In this document: positions 58,428 through 64,000 of the stretch, in pieces
Position numbering within the stretch: position 1 is the first letter of the stretch
Layout: each line of letters opens with the position of its first letter
Origin: Cordia subcordata
Lineage: Eukaryota > Streptophyta > Magnoliopsida > Boraginales > Cordiaceae
Reading direction: 5' to 3'
DNA length: 64,000 nucleotides
Assembly: GCA_028554755.1 (NCBI GenBank)
Contig: JAPTOF010000007.1
Span: forward strand, 13,749,001 to 13,813,000
The notes under the pieces: generated by a model
Databases searched by the model: none
Told to the model about the DNA's origin: nothing
Seen by the model: the letters and a program-made list of their open reading frames with translations, nothing else
Position numbers and translations under genes: made by a program

Positions 58428-58605
58428 TGTTAAGGCTATCTCCAATCCTTATCTTGTACCTTGTAATCTAGCACGTGTAATTATCAAGTAGTATAGGATA
58501 AATATACAATTGATGTATATCTAGATTATCTTTATTAGTTCCTGTACTAATATATAAATATTTGATACAATAATAGGAAATACATAACAATCTTCCGCTC
58601 TCATA
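58428..58605 (+). repeat. 3' LTR of copia-4
   Basis: 178 bp, starting TGTTAAGGCTATCTCC directly after a G-run polypurine tract. Confidence 0.92.
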
Positions 58606-58739
58606 CTATGAAGACATCTGAATTGGCCATGAAGCACAAAAATCACAAATTTACTCATGAAGTTGTGGGTTATCCTTGGCCACCTTCTGACTCTCTTAAG
58701 TTGCCAGACAACTTCTACAAGCTTTACCAGTAACTATTA

Positions 58740-61700
58740 AAGTACTATCCATATGATAATAATATGTACATATTCGTTTTAGTATATCAGCATGTTTACC
58801 ATTTGTATTTGAATTCCCAATTGTAGGAGTGGGATTATCCCTTTGTTGTTTTGCTTTTGCTTATTTACTATTATGAATGTAATGAACGATGCAAAATATA
58901 GTGTTTATTAATGGAAGTTTTGATGGTTCAAAGAGTTCCAATGGTTTTTTAATTCATTCAAAAGCATAAAAATTAACACTAATTTTTACCCTAAATTATA
59001 GCTTAAAAATCTAATTAACACAATATATTTTAAATCTTTATTGCTTTTTTATAAACATATTAAGACCCTGTTTGGCTAATCTTATTTTGGAATAATAAGT
59101 TGCAAATAGTAAAAAGCATGTGAGGGGTATTTTTTTCTAAGTGCTTATAAGCAGCCAAATAAATAAAATCAAACAGACTATAAGTGTATGAGAAAAAAGA
59201 CAGCCAAAGATCTACTGATAACCTAAATTAAGTTTATGAGCCAAAAGCCCAAAAAATTAAATCTCATTCCTTTCCTTTTTCTCATCCTCTTGACAAGATT
59301 ACAGTAGTTGAAAAAGAACTCTCCTTCTCCTTACCTTAATGTCCCCTACTTCCCTGTCCTCACTATAATGTCCCGTACTTCATGTCTGCCTAATATGGCC
59401 AAGCATGGCCAAGTTGTACAAAGAAAAAAAAATCAATTACTTGGTGATGTGTTTAAAAACCCACAAGAAATAATGCAATGTATGCTAAAGTATGGGTGTC
59501 ATCTCCTTAGGGGAGCTTATAAAACCTTGGTCTTAGGTTCGTGTGCCTAAACTAATTATGTGCGAGAAATTAAATTCTTGTTGTGATTTTAAGATTGAAG
59601 GGAACTCGAAATTAAAATAAACTAGAAATAAACTTAAGTTAATGTGCGTGAAAAAGTAAGTGATGCAAACTGAGTAAGGAGAGATAAACAAAATAGATAG
59701 AGACTAGGGTGATATTCTACTTGATTATGGGATCAGGTGCCTACTCTTGCTTTGCATACTTGATGGCTTGATTACTTCTTTAGAAACCTAGATTAACTAA
59801 CCTTATTATCCCTAATTCTCAGTGCAATTCTATCCCTAAATTGGTGCCTATTTAGAGCATACCCTTGTCCTTGTTAATTAGAGTTTTAGGGCCTAGTAGA
59901 TTAAGACTTTTGAGTAATATTGATTAATACACTAACCTAGGATTTCAACTATCAATTGCATTTCAAGCTAAGGAATAATCTACCTAAGTTCAACTAAGAG
60001 AAATGGAAGACTTATTAGTTCTATTTCATCATAAAGACCTACCATTAAACCTAGTTATAGATGAAGCACAATTAATCAAGAATCAAACAAGCGGATATAA
60101 GCAATGGATGGCTTAAAGTAATACATGTTCACATGGAGATATATAATCAAATGCATAGACATGCTTGAAAAATAGCCATGAAAATAGTAAAGAAACATGT
60201 ATTAAAAACCATCAAAATATTCCAAAACAAGTGTAAAGAATCCTAACCCATAATATAAGTATAACTCACCCTAAAAGACATCTAAGCAATCATAATTAAA
60301 CTAAGAACAAGAAAGATATTAGAGAACATCCCTCTGTCCTTAAGCAAATCATCAAAAAAACTTGATCAAATCTCTTAAACTTGATGTTTAATCCTCAAAC
60401 TAAGCTTGAATCTATGTGTAGATATGTGTGGAAGAGCATTATAAGGTGGGTGAAAGTGGTGAGGCATATAGGGTTTAAATGGAATCAAGTCTCCCTTCAA
60501 AGAGAGCTGAAAATATGCATTTGTAGCTTGCTATGGCATTCTTTTACTCAACCAGTAAGCTTCTGGAGCTCTCTATTCTTGCCAATTGATCCCTACCAGT
60601 CAACCAGTACTTTCATCGCCTCGACCGATTCTTAACTTTTGCATTCTGTTCAGACTAGTTGACCTAGTCGATCGATCGATTATTCTCTTAAGCTCGACTA
60701 GTAGGTTTAGTTCACTTTTTCTTCATTCTTTTACTCCCACTCCTTATCTTTTGGTCATTCTTTATCGTTTTTTCATCGCTTAACCTCATTCAAACTTGTT
60801 TTTACCACAATGCTCACCTACAATACAAAATATGGCATTTAGTGGAGCATTTAATCAATTAAGCTGAATATAACACTTAATACCTATTAAGCACAAATAT
60901 TATATAAATGCTATACCAGTGCATGCAATGAAGCTCGAAACACCTCTAAACATGTACGGAAATACAAGCATAAGCACACATAATTCAACACACATCACTT
61001 GGAAATTCAATTTTTGTCCACTAAGAAGGATTTTCAACACTTATTTTTCTATCTTCTTACTGCAAAATTGAGGGCAAAGCAACCAAACGAAGAAAACCTT
61101 AAAGTCAAAGGTCAGAGTTATTGTAGCTTAAATTTGTTTTTCTGTTGTAAATGGTTATCCATTTTGCTTTATTATTTATTTTGAAGAAAGTTCAACTTCT
61201 GCTTTTCGGAGCAGATTTATATTGATTTCTTGCTTATCTTTTGTAATTTAGTGTTTTTGCGTTTTATGTTTCATAGCTGTTATGGTTGTAATTGAACTTT
61301 GAATAAGAGGGATGGATGTTAACACAACAACTATGGCGAAAACCTAATTTTTTTGTGACAAAAAATTATAAAAATACTTAAGAATTTAGCTTATGCTTGA
61401 GCAATAAAAGTTTGAGTAAAAGATTATAGTTGAATGTAGCCTTTGTTGTAATATATCCTGATAAAGGGTGCTGATTCCTTTCCTACATATTGTTGGTTTG
61501 AATTGTAGTGCTCATTAATTAGTGTAGTGACTAAGATTGTACATAAAAGTTAGATTTTTTGACAAGTTTTTGAGTTAAATTGCGTTCAATTGAAACAAAG
61601 AATGAATTGAGAAGCTGGTGCAATTGTTGCAACATATGACCTGTCATAAGTATCAATCTATCTTCATCATCCAGTTTATGCATTTCATGCTGAGTGTTGT

Positions 61701-64000
61701 ATTTTGCTTATGCTTTTTCCCATCTTCTTCAACACCTTGCTCCATTATAGATGTATCTTCATATCTTATCATAACTGCCACTATGTGGTCTGATTTGTTC
61801 TTTTCAAAGTCAAACAACCTATTTATTGAAGATGTCTCTTAGTTCACAAGCATGGTTGCCGTTACACAAAAATTGACTTCAAGATCTAACTTTCTTCAGT
61901 ACCTAGCATAGTAATTTCACACTTTCAGGATCAATTTTTAATGTTGACTATATTTTGATATAGCTAGAAATTTTACATCTTTTTTCTTTGATTTGTAACT
62001 ATTTTTTGTTTTTTAATTAAAAGTAAGATTATTTGTTGTTCTATGTTCACTACTATTTTAATTTTCTAAACCCTTCACTAACCATAAATATCATAGCATA
62101 TAATAATCTTCTTCTATTGTTTATTCACAACAAGTGAAATATTATGTTTTGGTTTTTATTGATTTTCAGAACAATTAGAGCTCTACTTTAACTAATAAGT
62201 TTTGAGATAAGGTACATTGATAACACGTCAATTCTAATAAAAATAAATCAAGAATACTCATATATAACCAGTGAATGCCAAGTTTCAATCTACAATTAGT
62301 TGACAAATGGCCTCTTCGGCAACTAGAATTTGGTTTTTTATATATGCCATTCCTGATTCCCCTACTTGTGTAAGCTATATGCACATGTGATTATAGCTTT
62401 CAATTGTTTCTAGAATGGCTCTAATTATAACAATTGTACTGCCATCAAAAGCACCATAGGAATCTTGTACCTCTAAAAGGCTTCTGTTATGAACTAAATA
62501 ACAAATTCCTACTTTATGACTATGTTCGGAATAGATCCCTGGACAAGTGGCTATTTAATCCAAACCAAAACCAAAGTGAATAGGATTGGCAAAAAAGATG
62601 GAAGACTGAAGGACTTATGAAGCTACTAATTTGTATTTGTCACAAGATGGCGGTTAATGATATTACATTTAAGGTTTTAAACATATTGCATTTAAGGCTT
62701 TGAGTCATCATTTAAATATTATATTCTTCTATATTTATATATTTAGATGAAACAACTACTCCAGTAAACATATTTCTGTATATGAAACAACAATACAAAG
62801 GTGTCAGTATGAACATAAAGACATAATGTTAAGAGATGGTCTCGTTTTGTTGGTTTCTTAGAAAATGTTGTAATATATGTCATTTAGGCTTTTAGGAATA
62901 GAAAATCAGTAATCAAGATGTTCATAAAATTTTATAATTTTTTGTTCTTCATTTTCTTTACACACTAGTCTTTCTAATAAATGGGAATTAGAATGAAAAA
63001 GGTGCTAATGGTTCGATTGCTTATAACTTGCTTTCTTTGTTTGTTGTACTTTCTCACTTGTAAAATTAGAACTTTTGTTGTTATAGAGTTGTTGTTTACA
63101 TTTGTTTTTTCCTTGGTATTTCAATTTTACTCTTTCAAGAATATAGAATAGTGAAGAGCATGTCTTTGAAAATAAAATTAATTCATCTAGTTTGCAGGAC
63201 TCATTTGAACTATTATTCATTCATGTGGAAATTTAGGTGCCAAAATTGTTTACCATTTTGCTTGAAAAATATGCTTGAGATTAGTAGTGAACCTTATTTT
63301 CTTGTCTCAATTCTAAATGCTGACAAATTTTCTGCACCATCTGACAACTTTTTTTCTTTTTTCTCTTTAATATATTGGCCTTGTAAGATAAAAACACAAA
63401 TATTTGCAATTTGACCTTTGCTTTCAGTGCCTTTACTTTATTATATGCTTACGTTCATAAATTTATTTTTTGTCACAATACACTTTGCACCATTACAATT
63501 CTGTTCATATGTATTTTACTAACTTATAAATCTTTGTTAGGCAATTTCGTTAATGGATGAACTAAAGGAAAACCAGTATACATCTAATGTGGAAATAACT
63601 TCCTAAACACTAAAATGGACAACTAAAGTTTAAGTGATTGAAAGGTAGCATGCTTGATATTCACGTGCTCAAACTCCATAATCACCACAACCAAATACCA
63701 GACCATTGTTGTGGCTAACGATAAGGTATACTCTAATAGTCAAATATCTTTTGTTTTTGAATACTATCTTCCCTTTGAAGCATTTCAATTTTTGAACTTT
63801 GCACTCTAAAGAACAAACTTGTTTGATGTACAATTTTATAGTAAATTTGTTAATCCTAACTTAATAGCATTGTTAGTGATTTTATGCTCACGCTCAATAT
63901 AGAGACTATTGCATAAAAAGTTACCGCTATAATGAAAAAAAACACTTATACTAAAAGTTTTAAGAATAGTGTCAAAAATATTGAATAAACTTCTAAAGAT
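58740..64000. other. No gene recognised
   Basis: AT-rich. 59065-59190 has a MITE-like start (gaccctgtttggct) without a clear partner. 59550-60980 has the texture of non-coding LTR-element sequence (with tcgatcgatcgatt near 60670) but no defined termini. 61000-64000 contains only short open frames without family signatures. Confidence 0.5.

Larger units (their letters stand above)
56325..58605 (+). mobile_element. Internally deleted Ty1/copia element, 2281 bp (copia-4)
   Basis: Two LTRs of equal length, 178 bp (56325-56502, 58428-58605), with about 17 mismatches by eye. Primer-binding site TGGTATCAAAGC (56503-56514) directly abuts the 5' LTR. Polypurine TTTGAGGGGGGG (58416-58427) abuts the 3' LTR. 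A perfect 5-bp target duplication CTATG lies at 56320-56324 and 58606-58610. Gag, protease and integrase are missing; only RT and RNase H remain. The LTRs end in ...CTCTCATA rather than CA. Confidence 0.93.
56150..58740 (+). pseudogene. Unrecognised reading frame split by copia-4
   Basis: Right of the element, 58610-58731 encodes KTSELAMKHKNHKFTHEVVG then YPWPPSDSLKLPDNFYKLYQ and a stop; the composition looks protein-like. Rejoining across the CTATG duplication keeps this frame open leftwards (NFYENIQHGAM) until a stop near 56283. I do not recognise the family. It may be the last exon of a dead gene. Confidence 0.35.

Noticed and set aside
59065..59190. Possible MITE starting gaccctgtttggct
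   Set aside because: No matching inverted terminus or target duplication was located.

Overview
The window reads as nuclear DNA of a flowering plant. It is AT-rich, its one clear gene is split into many GT-AG exons, and most of the rest is LTR retrotransposon, Helitron, MITE and Mutator-like sequence. The best protein matches (SKI2, cysteine synthase, Ty1/copia polyproteins) are plant-type. The sequence alone does not give me a species.

Positions 1-18252 (minus strand) hold one real gene, the cytosolic RNA helicase SKI2. I place 18 consecutive exons that join in frame for 950 codons, from the start ATG at 18252 to a splice donor at 1455/1456. The last third of the protein (rest of the arch/beta-barrel insertion and the C-terminal DSHCT domain) lies beyond the left edge. 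Its introns carry two miniature LTR elements: a 261-bp one in intron 15 and a 1205-bp one in intron 7, both with perfect 5-bp target duplications. A Mutator-like element with an 11-bp target duplication sits 56 bp upstream of the ATG, followed by two adjacent MITEs.

Positions 20200-24430 are a Helitron/MITE-rich gene desert. 24435-29999 is a decayed Ty1/copia element (minus strand). 30000-33900 has no recognisable gene. 33900-36560 is a broken cysteine synthase (OASTL-like) pseudogene, plus strand, split by a 1.9-kb insertion. 37874-47111 is a second, 9.2-kb copia element (minus strand); its leader contains five tRNA-like modules spaced about 145 bp apart. 47112-52470 is AT-rich repeat DNA, including an empty-site copy of the locus hit by the 23.1-kb MITE. 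52470-53930 is a gypsy fragment next to a copia fragment. 56325-58605 is a 2.3-kb internally deleted copia element with matching 178-bp LTRs and a CTATG target duplication, inserted in an unrecognised short reading frame. 58740-64000 has nothing I can name.

SKI2 is the only intact functional unit. It is expected to work with SKI3 and SKI8 to feed cytoplasmic mRNA 3'-to-5' into the exosome. Everything else is mobile or decayed sequence; its interest lies in structure, namely very small LTR elements, target-site evidence, and the tRNA-like array.
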